From Actimicrobium sp034313845 (GTDB taxonomy: Bacteria; Pseudomonadota; Gammaproteobacteria; Burkholderiales; Burkholderiaceae_D), in the NCBI RefSeq assembly GCF_034313845.1, contig NZ_JAVIWN010000004.1: a stretch of DNA of 64,000 nucleotides. The stretch is one strand, 5' to 3'. Positions 53,076 through 61,427 of the stretch are shown one piece after another (positions within the stretch are counted from its first letter, which is position 1; every line of letters begins with the position of its first letter). The notes beneath the pieces were generated by a model, which was given only the letters and a program-made list of their open reading frames with translations, did no database searches and was not told the DNA's origin. The position numbers and the translations under genes were made by a program.

Positions 53076-54128
53076 TTACTTTCTGCTCGAATTGAGGGAC
53101 ATCGTGCGCACCGGATCGCCCGGTTCGCATGCCAGTAACTGACGGTCCAGCGCCGACAGCGCGATGTGTTCCTGCTGGTTCAGCGCGTGCGCGGCGATGA
53201 CGCGGAAATCCTGCATCGTCGTGTTGGCAACGAGGATGGCATGGTCGGTCGCGGACGGTTCGGTGGCATCGACGATGGCCAGCGTGCTTTCACGGATCGC
53301 GCGCAATTCGCTGATGCGCGCCTGCAGCACCGGACCGGCATCGAAGATGTCGACATAGCCTTCGTAATGCAGACCTTCCTGTTCCAGCAAGCGGCGCGCC
53401 GGTGCGGTGTCGACATGCACCATGCCGATGACATCCTGCGCCACCTTCGGCAGATAGGCGACATACAGCGGATGACGCGGCATCAGTTCGGCGATGAAGG
53501 ATTTTTTGCCGAGGCTGCTGAGGTCGTCGGCACGGTCGAAGTCCATCTTGAAAAAATGCTGGCCGAGATGATCCCAGAACGGCGAGGTGCCATCGGCACG
53601 CTGGAAGCCACGCAGTTCGGCAATCAGCCGTGCCGGAAACAACTGCGGAAACTGGGCGATGAACAGGAAGCGACTCTTCGACAGCAGCTTGCCATTGCTG
53701 CCGCTGCGGTAGTCCGGATGCAGGAACAGCGAGCACAGTTCGGCGCTGCCGGTGAGGTCGTTGGACAGATACAGCGTGTCCATCCGCGAAAAAATATTGA
53801 GCTCGACACTGGAATGCACCAGCGTGCCGATGCGGTAGTTGTAGAACGGTTCGTCGAGTCCGACCGCGCCCTTGATCGCACAGACACCAACCAGCCGATG
53901 GTCGCGGATGTCTTCCATCACAAAGAGGTAATCGCGCTGTTCGGGCGCGATAGTTTCGGCAAACGAGGCGCAGGCAATCTCGACGCGCCTGCTCATCATC
54001 GCCAGGTCCGGCTTGAACGTCGTCATACCGCCGCCGACCTGACCGGCCATCGTCATCAAGCCATCGAGGTCTTGCGCGCGGACGGCGCGCACCACGCAGT
54101 AGCTTTCATTGGGGGAGTTGGTCGTCAT
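53076..54128 (-). CDS. astA: Arginine N-succinyltransferase
   Basis: A 350-residue AstA: VVRAVRAQDLDGLMTMAGQVGGGMTTF at the start, then SAELCSLFLHPDYRSGSNGKLLSKSRFLFIAQFP and EGLHYEGYVDIFDAGPVLQARI. It transfers succinyl from succinyl-CoA to arginine, the first step of the AST pathway. It is the first gene of the leftward astA-astD-astB-transport-gdh-astE series. No astC (succinylornithine aminotransferase) is found in the window. The upstream 297 bases hold an R1 repeat and a possible TATACT -10, but no clear ArgR site. Confidence 0.96.
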   Translation of the reverse strand: MTTNSPNESYCVVRAVRAQDLDGLMTMAGQVGGGMTTFKPDLAMMSRRVEIACASFAETIAPEQRDYLFVMEDIRDHRLVGVCAIKGAVGLDEPFYNYRIGTLVHSSVELNIFSRMDTLYLSNDLTGSAELCSLFLHPDYRSGSNGKLLSKSRFLFIAQFPQLFPARLIAELRGFQRADGTSPFWDHLGQHFFKMDFDRADDLSSLGKKSFIAELMPRHPLYVAYLPKVAQDVIGMVHVDTAPARRLLEQEGLHYEGYVDIFDAGPVLQARISELRAIRESTLAIVDATEPSATDHAILVANTTMQDFRVIAAHALNQQEHIALSALDRQLLACEPGDPVRTMSLNSSRK

Positions 54129-54376
54129 AATTTCACGCCATGGACCGTGTCACCGGGCGCAACCTGCAAGCTGCGCCGGGCTTTGGCCGCACCAGCAGCA
54201 TCGGTGAGGTCGCCATGCTGCGGTCAGTACATCCTGCATCAAAGGGGTCTCATGCAACTTACAGGGCAGGTCTATCATGCGCAACTCCGTCAACTAGTTC
54301 GTCCCAGTATAGACAATGCGAAGCTAAGTTCACTTCAAAATGAAACTGGCTTTAAAAAATGCCCCAGCAACCGTAG

Positions 54377-54403
54377 GGTGCAATAACCGAAGGGCATTGC
54401 ACC
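54377..54403. repeat. REP-like palindrome R1, copy 5
   Basis: Arms GGTGCAAT/ATTGCACC with loop AACCGAAGGGC, preceded by CCGTAG exactly as in copy 1. It sits between astA's promoter region and the stop of the DOPA-dioxygenase-like gene. Confidence 0.85.
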
Positions 54404-54425
54404 GACACAGACGCAACGCCCCACC

Positions 54426-55238
54426 TCAACCAAACCGGAACGCCGACAGCGTCGTCTCCAGCACGCGATCCGAAAATATCCGCTGGCCGGCATCATCGTG
54501 CGCAGCACCGGCTACGACCATCAATGGCAGCAGGTGTTCTTCCGCACCCGGCGGATGCGACAGGCGCGCCGATGGCGCTTGTGCCCAGTTACTCAGCGCT
54601 TGCCAGCGGGCCTCGGGGGCGGCTTCGACGGCGCTGGTCAGCCAGCGATCGAATTCGTCCGAAATTGGTCCGAAACGGGGATCACCATATCCGCGCATGT
54701 TATGAAAACTCATGCCGCTGCCGACGACGAGCACGCCTTCATCGCGCAAGGTGGCCAGTGCCAGCCCGGCTTGCAGGTGGGCTGGCGCAGACAGGTCACT
54801 GCGCAGCGACAATTGCACGACCGGAATGTCGGCATCAGGAAATACCAGCTTGAGCGGCACGAAGACACCGTGGTCGAATCCTCGCTCCGGATCGACCTGT
54901 GCCAGCAACTGCGCCTGCGTCAGCAAATCAGTAATGCGTTGCGCCAGTGCTGGCTGGCCAGGTGCCGGATAGTCCAGCGTGTAGGTATGCGGCGGAAAAC
55001 CGGAGTAATCGTAAATCAGCGTCGGCTCGGTCACGCCGGTGACACTGAAGGCCGGTGCCTGCCAATGGGCTGATATCAGCACGATGGCGCTCGGACGCTG
55101 CGGCAACGTAGCCGATAATCCCTTCAGAAAATCGGCCATACGAGTCCATGCCTCTGCGGGATTCCACTCCATGAAAAAGCACGGGCCGGCACCATGCGGA
55201 ATAAATAGTGCTGGCATGCGGGTGGAATGGATGGGCAT
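54426..55238 (-). CDS. ygiD: Class III extradiol dioxygenase, DODA/YgiD-like
   Basis: A 270-residue LigB-fold dioxygenase. Metal-site and conserved segments visible: PALFIPHGAGPCFFM (residues about 9-23), VLISAHWQAP, GFDHGVFVPLKLVFP and GSGMSFHNMRGYG near residue 175. Family members open catechol-type rings such as 4,5-DOPA, with Fe(II) or Zn(II). It starts at ATG 55238 after GAGGAACGCC. It is monocistronic, and the physiological substrate is unknown. Confidence 0.9.
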   Translation of the reverse strand: MPIHSTRMPALFIPHGAGPCFFMEWNPAEAWTRMADFLKGLSATLPQRPSAIVLISAHWQAPAFSVTGVTEPTLIYDYSGFPPHTYTLDYPAPGQPALAQRITDLLTQAQLLAQVDPERGFDHGVFVPLKLVFPDADIPVVQLSLRSDLSAPAHLQAGLALATLRDEGVLVVGSGMSFHNMRGYGDPRFGPISDEFDRWLTSAVEAAPEARWQALSNWAQAPSARLSHPPGAEEHLLPLMVVAGAAHDDAGQRIFSDRVLETTLSAFRFG

Positions 55239-55561
55239 GGCAGGCGTTCCTCAAAGTGAATGTCGACGACGCACAGTATCACTGCTAGCAAATTGTCCTG
55301 GTTGCAGCCTGGCAAGGGGATGGTTTGCGTTCGACAGAAACGGCATTCCGCTCGGCCGGGTGGCTCGCTGTCAAGACATCACACTGGCATTGAGAACGAC
55401 GATGCCGCCCTGTGCAAAAACAAGATTCCATGACCTGGTGGCACACCTGCTCTAGTGGGTCGTCACGCCGGATAGCGCATGGAAAGTGGCTGCGGCGGCT
55501 GAATTTATCCGACAGCGCCCCGCGGAGAAACCTAAAAAACCAACCCCCGTATTGATCTCAC

Positions 55562-55609
55562 TTAACACAGAAAACCGTATTTTGCATTATGAATTTCGCA
55601 TAATTCATA
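55562..55609 (+). promoter_or_regulatory. Candidate promoter with overlapping operator-like dyad
   Basis: TTAACA (55562-55567) and CATTAT (55585-55590), 17 bases apart, fit a sigma70 promoter. A perfect 8-bp dyad TATGAATT-TCGCAT-AATTCATA (55588-55609) overlaps the -10 and start region, as a repressor site would. The right half (TCGCATAATT) is kept in the duplicated leader at 58894-58903, but the left arm is changed there. Confidence 0.4.
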
Positions 55610-55856
55610 CAGTTTGCAAGGCCAATCATTGACAATTCTCAATACATAAAGCTTTTTGCTGTCCGAGAATAGCCCCGACTGCAGATGGGCACTCGAACAT
55701 TCGGAATTCGACAATCAGCAGCCTTCGTTTCACCCTCCCACCCACCTCGCCCAACCTTCGCCTCGACAACCAATATCACCAAAATTTTTTGGTGTGCGGT
55801 CGCCATCGCTTGCAGTTACTCAGCAATTTCTTGCGCTTCACCTCTGAAGGATAGAC
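55593..55856 (+). repeat. Duplicated leader, copy 1 (upstream of GH49-like gene)
   Basis: 264 bases from ATTTCGCATAATT to the start codon, matching 58891-59154 with scattered substitutions and the same total length. It includes the shared ribosome-binding site TGAAGGATAGAC. The similarity continues through about the first 130 codons of both genes. A short frame inside it (55685-55924) is probably not coding, because the copies differ mostly at amino-acid-changing positions. The rest of the 55239-55856 gap holds no other gene. Confidence 0.88.
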
Positions 55857-58169
55857 ATGAAAATCTCAACCGCTTACAGAACGGTTTTATTCGGTGCCTT
55901 GCTGTGCGTGCCCTTATGGGTTAAGGCACAGACAGTGACCAGTTTCACGGTCGTCAATGCTGACACAGGGGCCGACATTGGCACGTTCACCTCTGCTGGC
56001 ACAGTCTCGCTTCTCGGCAACCCGAATATCAACGTACGTGCTAACACGACGGGCACAAAAAAAGTGATCTTCACCGATGCAACAGGAAGTACCCGAACCG
56101 AGAACTTCGCACCCTACTCGTACAAGGGAGATACCTCGGGGGTGTATTACAAGTGGACCCCGTCTGCAGGCAACTATGTCATCACCGCCTTGCCGTTTTC
56201 AGGCAACGGCAAGGCAGGTACCGCTGCGACCATCACACTAAAACTCATCAACGGACCAACACCAGCACCAACACCAACACCAGCACCAGCACCAACACCA
56301 GCACCAGCACCAACACCAGCACCAGCACCAACGCTGACAATAACACCGGCACTTACCATAAGCTTAGACAAAAGCATGACCGTAAGCGAACCTGACAACA
56401 CGGCAACCCTGAAGGGAAGTGTCAGCGCATTCAACGGCGTCGTAGTCAGCACCGCCTGGACTCAGGTCTCCGGGCCGACCACCGCGTCCCAAAGCGCGTC
56501 CAGTGGCAACATACTTACTGTCAGCGACTTGCACGGAGGCGACTACGTGTTTCGTCTTACGGCGACGGATAATCGGGGAAATGTTGCCTCTGCCGACGAA
56601 AAGGTCATTGTTGCCCCCGGTACGTACGCCGATGTTCCCGGTCTTGCGGAGTCCGAACAGTATCGATTTCAAGTACGAGCAAACGTGCCAGGAACTTCCT
56701 TTGTCAAGAGTTTTGCTTTCATCACGAAGGTAAAAGACCCTGCAAATAACGATCTCAACGACACCACGTATTTCGGGGCATTGGCAGGGTGGAGTAATAC
56801 CTACACAAACTTTGTGATGACCGACCCTGTGGAAGTTGAAATCAGCCGAACGGACGGCAGTGCAATTACCAGCGCTGTGGTCCATCCCACGGTGAGAGCG
56901 CAGGCCGCTACTGTCAGGAATGGCAAGGCTTACGTAGTAATGAATAAACCTGCCCAAATCACTGTTGATATTGATGGCAAGATGGACACGCAAAACACAG
57001 GATTTGGATATAAAGGTCCTCCAATCCACACGGTGACGGTCTTTGCAAATCCCCCGATCACCAACCTTCCCAAGTTGGGCGATGCGGGTGTCTATGCCGT
57101 CGAGCCCGGAACGAAGCCGCCTACCGACAGGAACAGTTACACCACGCTTTATTTTAAGCCGGGCGTTCACGATATTGGCAGAGCCTTTCCCGTCTGGTCT
57201 AACAAAAAATATTATATTCCGGGCGATGCCATTGTCTATGGCACGTTAAACAGCGAAGTAAACGGCTGGCCTACCGAGAACGTTAGAGTATTTGGTTATG
57301 GGACGCTGTCAGGTGCCCGGCTGCCCCACCCAAGTTTCGACAAGAGCGCGGCTCCCGCAGGTGTTGGTGCTCCCAGCAACCCCGTCTATTTTGGGGGCGC
57401 AATCAACACCTCGCTAGAAGGGATCACCATCGCAGATTCTGCGCATCATTCCGTCCAAATGTGGGGCTTTGATACAACCAAGCCGACACTCACCAAATGG
57501 GTAAAGATTTTTACGTGGCGAGGAAATGGCGATGGCATCAATCCTTGTTGCAATATGAGAGTCGAAGATACCTTTTTGAGAACCCAGGACGATGCGCTTT
57601 ATACATATGGTTTAGGAATGGCAAGACTGGTCTTGTGGAACGATGCCAATGGCACGGCGTTTGTGATGAACGCTCTACAGCAATTTGACAAGCCGGAGTA
57701 CGTCATTGAGGATTCCGATGTGGTCTATGAACGTGCCGTTTGGCATCATTGGGATGGTGGACGAGTCTTCTCTGTGCGACCAGGGAGCAGTGTGAGAATT
57801 GGCGGTAACGTTACTTTTAAAGACATCAGAATTGAGGATCAATTTCCAACTTACCAGACATTCCTTCTCGAAACAGGGGACGGTTTGTGTGACATGACCA
57901 GTACGTCGCCGGGTCCTTGTGGGTTGACCGGGGTAACTTTTCGGAATATCACGGTAGCCGCCAAGAGCGCTTTCGGCTACCCGGAAATCCTTCAAGGGTA
58001 TTCGACACAGCCCATTAACAACGTTACGTTCGATAACGTCGTTATCGCAGGGAAAAAAATAACCAGCTTAAGTGACTTCTCGAATAAAGATTATGCTTCG
58101 AAAAACATTACCACCGAAGGCAACAAAGCCGTTGACACTTCGACTGTGAAGAACATCACTATCAAATAG
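55857..58169 (+). CDS. Secreted GH49-like beta-helix glycoside hydrolase with accessory modules
   Basis: A 770-residue protein. It has a signal peptide (residues 1-24, ending VKAQ), then an approximately 105-residue module beginning VTSFTVVNADTGADIG (also found twice in the 59155 gene). A Pro-Thr-Ala linker of PTPAPA repeats (about 138-165) follows, then a PKD/REJ-like domain (SLDKSMTVSEPDNTATLKGSVSA...). A C-terminal right-handed beta-helix runs from about 270: NPPITNLPKLGDAGVYAV, GYGTLSGARLPHP, WRGNGDGIN and RTQDDALYTYG. The spacing of NGDG and DDALY acidic groups resembles GH49 dextranase/isopullulanase, and GH28 is the alternative. It probably cuts an alpha-glucan outside the cell. Confidence 0.75.
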   Translation: MKISTAYRTVLFGALLCVPLWVKAQTVTSFTVVNADTGADIGTFTSAGTVSLLGNPNINVRANTTGTKKVIFTDATGSTRTENFAPYSYKGDTSGVYYKWTPSAGNYVITALPFSGNGKAGTAATITLKLINGPTPAPTPTPAPAPTPAPAPTPAPAPTLTITPALTISLDKSMTVSEPDNTATLKGSVSAFNGVVVSTAWTQVSGPTTASQSASSGNILTVSDLHGGDYVFRLTATDNRGNVASADEKVIVAPGTYADVPGLAESEQYRFQVRANVPGTSFVKSFAFITKVKDPANNDLNDTTYFGALAGWSNTYTNFVMTDPVEVEISRTDGSAITSAVVHPTVRAQAATVRNGKAYVVMNKPAQITVDIDGKMDTQNTGFGYKGPPIHTVTVFANPPITNLPKLGDAGVYAVEPGTKPPTDRNSYTTLYFKPGVHDIGRAFPVWSNKKYYIPGDAIVYGTLNSEVNGWPTENVRVFGYGTLSGARLPHPSFDKSAAPAGVGAPSNPVYFGGAINTSLEGITIADSAHHSVQMWGFDTTKPTLTKWVKIFTWRGNGDGINPCCNMRVEDTFLRTQDDALYTYGLGMARLVLWNDANGTAFVMNALQQFDKPEYVIEDSDVVYERAVWHHWDGGRVFSVRPGSSVRIGGNVTFKDIRIEDQFPTYQTFLLETGDGLCDMTSTSPGPCGLTGVTFRNITVAAKSAFGYPEILQGYSTQPINNVTFDNVVIAGKKITSLSDFSNKDYASKNITTEGNKAVDTSTVKNITIK

Positions 58170-58180
58170 TTGTCAATAAG

Positions 58181-58207
58181 CCCCCCAGGAATACCGTTCG
58201 TGGGGGG
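58181..58207 (+). terminator. GC-rich hairpin after the GH49-like gene
   Basis: CCCCCCA and TGGGGGG arms (7 bp) with a 13-base loop begin 12 bases after the stop codon. No T run follows, so it may only stabilise the mRNA end or act with Rho. Confidence 0.45.
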
Positions 58208-58224
58208 AAATCACTTCACACACC

Positions 58225-58760
58225 ATTCCTCAGGTAGCCAAGTTGGCGTTGTCGCCACGCTCGGTAGCGACATCATTGTCTTGGCTCCCAATCCGCTGGC
58301 ACGAACAGGCTGAGCAATCAAGGGTCTGCCGTGTTCGGTCTCTCAGGCGTGATGCCGTGCAATCGGACAACTCGGTGCCGATGCCTGCACGATGCAGTAG
58401 CAGCAGATGCATGCCATCTTCGGGCGGACGTGGCCGATCACACGGAAGCTGGCCGGCACGCCTGCAAGCTGTTCGGCCGTACCGTCGCCGGGGTGGTGCC
58501 AGCAGCAAGCGATCCTGCACAAGCGCCTCCGGCAAATACCATCGGCAAAAGTTTGACGCTGTCGCTGTCGACCTTACGAAGTTGACCTTTTCTGAACAGT
58601 TTGCGCGAGGTGAAAATCTGGTTGACGTTGACATCATGTTCGCGGGCCACGCACGAGACGCAGTCCTCAGGCAGCGGTCATCGCACGACGATTCCGCGCC
58701 TGAATTCCACCGTGAGTTGAGCAATGGTGTTCATGATCCGGGACATCTGCCGCCGTCTTG
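58225..58760 (-). pseudogene. Decayed IS66 family element (TnpA and TnpC fragments)
   Basis: On the minus strand, one frame reads AREHDVNVNQIFTSRKLFRKGQL, the helix-turn-helix of IS66 TnpA (typically AxxHxVNANQVFxWRKLxxxG). About 200 bases on, another reads ASFRVIGHVRPKMACICCYC and IVQASAPSCPIARHH, the zinc-ribbon part of IS66 TnpC (RVIRHVRPKxxCxxCxxIVQAPAPSRPIAR). TnpB and most of TnpC are missing and stops interrupt the frames. The scar sits exactly between the two duplicated secreted genes. Confidence 0.75.
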
Positions 58761-58890
58761 CGTCACGCGGGACAGCGTATTGAAAATCTGCAGAGGCGAC
58801 TGAATTTATTCAACCGTTGCCTTCGGAAAAACCTAAAAATCTGGTTACGGATTAATTTCCCTAGCACAAAAAAAGCGTTTGGCATTACTC

Positions 58891-59154
58891 ATTTCGCATA
58901 ATTAATACTGCTTGCGAATTCATTCATTGATAATTCTCAATACTTAAACCTTTTTGCTGTCCGAGAATAGCCCCGACTGCAGATGGGCACTCGAACATTT
59001 GGAATTCGACAATCAGCAGCCTTCGTTTCATCCTCCCACCCACCTCGCCCAACCTTCGCCTCGACAACCAGCATAACCAACAATTTTTGGTATGCGGTCG
59101 CCATCGCGTGCAGTTACTCAGCAATTTCTCGCGCTTCACTTCTGAAGGATAGAC
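58891..59154 (+). repeat. Duplicated leader, copy 2 (upstream of DUF4832-like gene)
   Basis: 264 bases matching 55593-55856 to the same length, with the same TGAAGGATAGAC ribosome-binding site. The 5' part differs from copy 1 at the promoter (-10 region CATTAC) and the dyad. Similarity also trails further left, to about 58755, at lower identity. Confidence 0.88.
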
Positions 59155-61263
59155 ATGAACATCTCAACCGCTTACAGAACGGTTTTATTGGGTGCCTTGC
59201 TGTGCGCGCCCCTATGCGTCGAGGCACAAACGGTGACCAGTTTTACGGTCGTCAATGCCGACACGGGGGCCGACATTGGCACGTTCACCTCTGCTGGCAC
59301 GGTCTCCGTACTTGGCAACCCGAATATCAACGTACGTGCTAATACGAAGGACACCACGAAAGTGGTCTTCACCGATGCAACAGGAAGTACCCGCACAGAG
59401 AACTTCGCACCCTACTCGTACAAGGGGGATACCTCGGGCGTTTATTACAAGTGGACGCCGACTGCAGGCAACTATGTCATCACCGCCTTGCCGTTTTCAG
59501 GAAACGGCAATGCAGGTGCTGCGGCAACGATCACGCTGACAATCACTAACGGAGCAACACCGACACCAACACCAGCAGCAACAGTGACCAGCTTCACCGT
59601 CGTCAATGCTGACACGGGGGCCGACATTGGCACCTTCACCTCTGCTGGCACAGTCTCTCTTCTCGGCAACCCGAATATCAACGTGCGTGCTAATACGATG
59701 GACACCACGAAAGTGATCTTCACCGACGCAACAGGAAATATCCGTACGGAGAACTTTGCACCCTACTCGTACAAGGGCGATACCGCGGGCGTTTATTACA
59801 AGTGGACCCCGACTGCTGGCGATTATGTGATCAACGCCATGCCATTTTCAAGCAAAGGTAAAGCAGGTGCCGTGGCGACGTTCACACTGACAATCATCCC
59901 TGGACCAACACCACCCCCCGTAGCCAGATCAACACCAACCGTCGTGGCGCACACCTATACCAAGAACGACGGCCCGCCCAAAAATCCTCACAAGGGCTGG
60001 AATTCCGGCAATGATTACGCGGATAACGACGCGACCGTTGGAGGTCAATACCTTAAGTGGAAAGACTTCGAGCCAAATGCTGGTGAATTCAATTTTAATG
60101 TAGTGGAAGAGGTCCTTAACAAGGAGGGCACGCGCGGAAAACATTTTACGTTGCGGGTGTTCTGTGACTGGGATGCCAATGATCCGACCCCTGCTGGCCC
60201 TACTTGGCTTTACAGCGAAGGAGTCAAGAAAATCATCGGTGCCGACAAGACCTCCATCACTGATTACAACGACCCCATCTTCGTTAAGGAGGCAGTGAAG
60301 GCCATTGAGGCTTTGGGGAGTCGATATGACGGTGATCCACGGGTTCATGCCTTTCAACTCGGATTTCTTGGCTTCTGGGGCGAATGGCATAGCGTTTGGT
60401 TCCACTATCCTGATGGAACTGGTTATACCATTGCCCTTGAAACGCAAAACGCCATCATCAACGCCTTCAAGAAATACTTTCCAAAATCAAACCTTCAGGG
60501 CCGTTATCCTTGGCGCGAACCACTCAAATCAACCGGCGGCATCGGTTTTCACAATGATGCTTTCGTGCCAAACACGGAGCATAGCGATGAATTTGACAAA
60601 GCCTTGCGTGACGGCGGTCAGTGGAAGAACGGCCCAATCGGTGGCGAAACGCCACCGCGCAGCGCCACAGAGCGGGCCGCAGATATGATCGCCATGCACA
60701 CCACGCCGAAGGGCCCGAGCATGATCGCCACAGGACATTACTCGACCATGGCGGGTGGCTATAAAGAACCCATGGGAGACCCATACTACGAAAGTTCCAT
60801 GCGGCTCAACAAGATGATGGGCTACAACTTCCAGATCGCATCGGCCAATTTTGCCGACACCGTATCCACCACTGACACCATGTCGATACAGTTAATGGCC
60901 TCAAACATTGGTGTGGCACCGACCTACCACGCCTGGCAGGTTCAATTTGCATTGCTCAATGGCAAGGATGAGCCAGTGGTGCAAGCGCCAGCCGACTTCC
61001 GGCTAGCGACCGTGCTGCCGGGAACGTCATTCTCGTTATCCGCCAATTTACTTCCCGGCAGCGTCACTCCGGGAAACTACCGGCTAGCCGTAAGGGTGAT
61101 CCAAACGGATGCCGATCTCGCGAAGGCGAGTCCCTGGAAACTGGATGCCAGAAATACCTACATTCTCTTTGCAAATGATTTGCCAATCGTGGATGGCAGT
61201 TGGCGCGCAGACAATGCGTTGCAAGGGGGATGGTCAGTCCTGGGGTCTATCTCTCTGCACTAG
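59155..61263 (+). CDS. Secreted DUF4832-like protein with two N-terminal modules
   Basis: A 702-residue protein. A signal peptide (residues 1-24, near-identical to the 55857 gene) is followed by two tandem copies of the VTSFTVVNADTGADIG module (about 25-130 and 142-246). The main domain starts near 262: YTKNDGPPKNPHKGWNSG, YLKWKDFEPNAGEFNF, LRVFCDWD and GFLGFWGEWHSVWFH, with GRYPWREP and GFHNDAFVPNTEH. A beta-sandwich-like tail ends the protein. This fits DUF4874/DUF4832, a TIM-barrel-like group often near polysaccharide-degrading enzymes; WGEW carries a plausible acidic catalytic residue. The stop TAG lies in the terminal inverted repeat of a MITE-like element, so the natural C-terminus may have been cut. 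Confidence 0.72.
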   Translation: MNISTAYRTVLLGALLCAPLCVEAQTVTSFTVVNADTGADIGTFTSAGTVSVLGNPNINVRANTKDTTKVVFTDATGSTRTENFAPYSYKGDTSGVYYKWTPTAGNYVITALPFSGNGNAGAAATITLTITNGATPTPTPAATVTSFTVVNADTGADIGTFTSAGTVSLLGNPNINVRANTMDTTKVIFTDATGNIRTENFAPYSYKGDTAGVYYKWTPTAGDYVINAMPFSSKGKAGAVATFTLTIIPGPTPPPVARSTPTVVAHTYTKNDGPPKNPHKGWNSGNDYADNDATVGGQYLKWKDFEPNAGEFNFNVVEEVLNKEGTRGKHFTLRVFCDWDANDPTPAGPTWLYSEGVKKIIGADKTSITDYNDPIFVKEAVKAIEALGSRYDGDPRVHAFQLGFLGFWGEWHSVWFHYPDGTGYTIALETQNAIINAFKKYFPKSNLQGRYPWREPLKSTGGIGFHNDAFVPNTEHSDEFDKALRDGGQWKNGPIGGETPPRSATERAADMIAMHTTPKGPSMIATGHYSTMAGGYKEPMGDPYYESSMRLNKMMGYNFQIASANFADTVSTTDTMSIQLMASNIGVAPTYHAWQVQFALLNGKDEPVVQAPADFRLATVLPGTSFSLSANLLPGSVTPGNYRLAVRVIQTDADLAKASPWKLDARNTYILFANDLPIVDGSWRADNALQGGWSVLGSISLH

Positions 61264-61427
61264 GAGCCTGTCGGACTTAGGGAGAATCGGCTGCAAAAAT
61301 ACCTGGACGGTCCATATTTCACCGCTTTCTTGGCCAATAGCTCGCTATTGGCACTGCGAAACCGGCAAAATCTGTCCTCGCCCAGCTATTTTTTCGCTTC
61401 GATTCCCTAAGTCCGACAGGCTCCTAG
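61260..61427. mobile_element. MITE-like element with about 24-bp inverted ends
   Basis: The left end CTAGGAGCCTGTCGGACTTA (continuing GGGA) at 61260-61283 and its reverse complement at 61404-61427 enclose about 120 noncoding bases. No transposase is encoded, so it would be moved in trans. Its left end contains the stop codon of the preceding gene, and its right end is interrupted at CTAG by the IS1380 element. The same GAGCCTGTCGGA end reappears at 63097. Confidence 0.7.

Noticed and set aside
55685..55924. Conserved upstream ORF in the leaders of both secreted genes (also 58983-59342)
   Set aside because: Differences between the two copies mostly change amino acids and the frame overlaps the true start, so it is leader DNA rather than a peptide gene.
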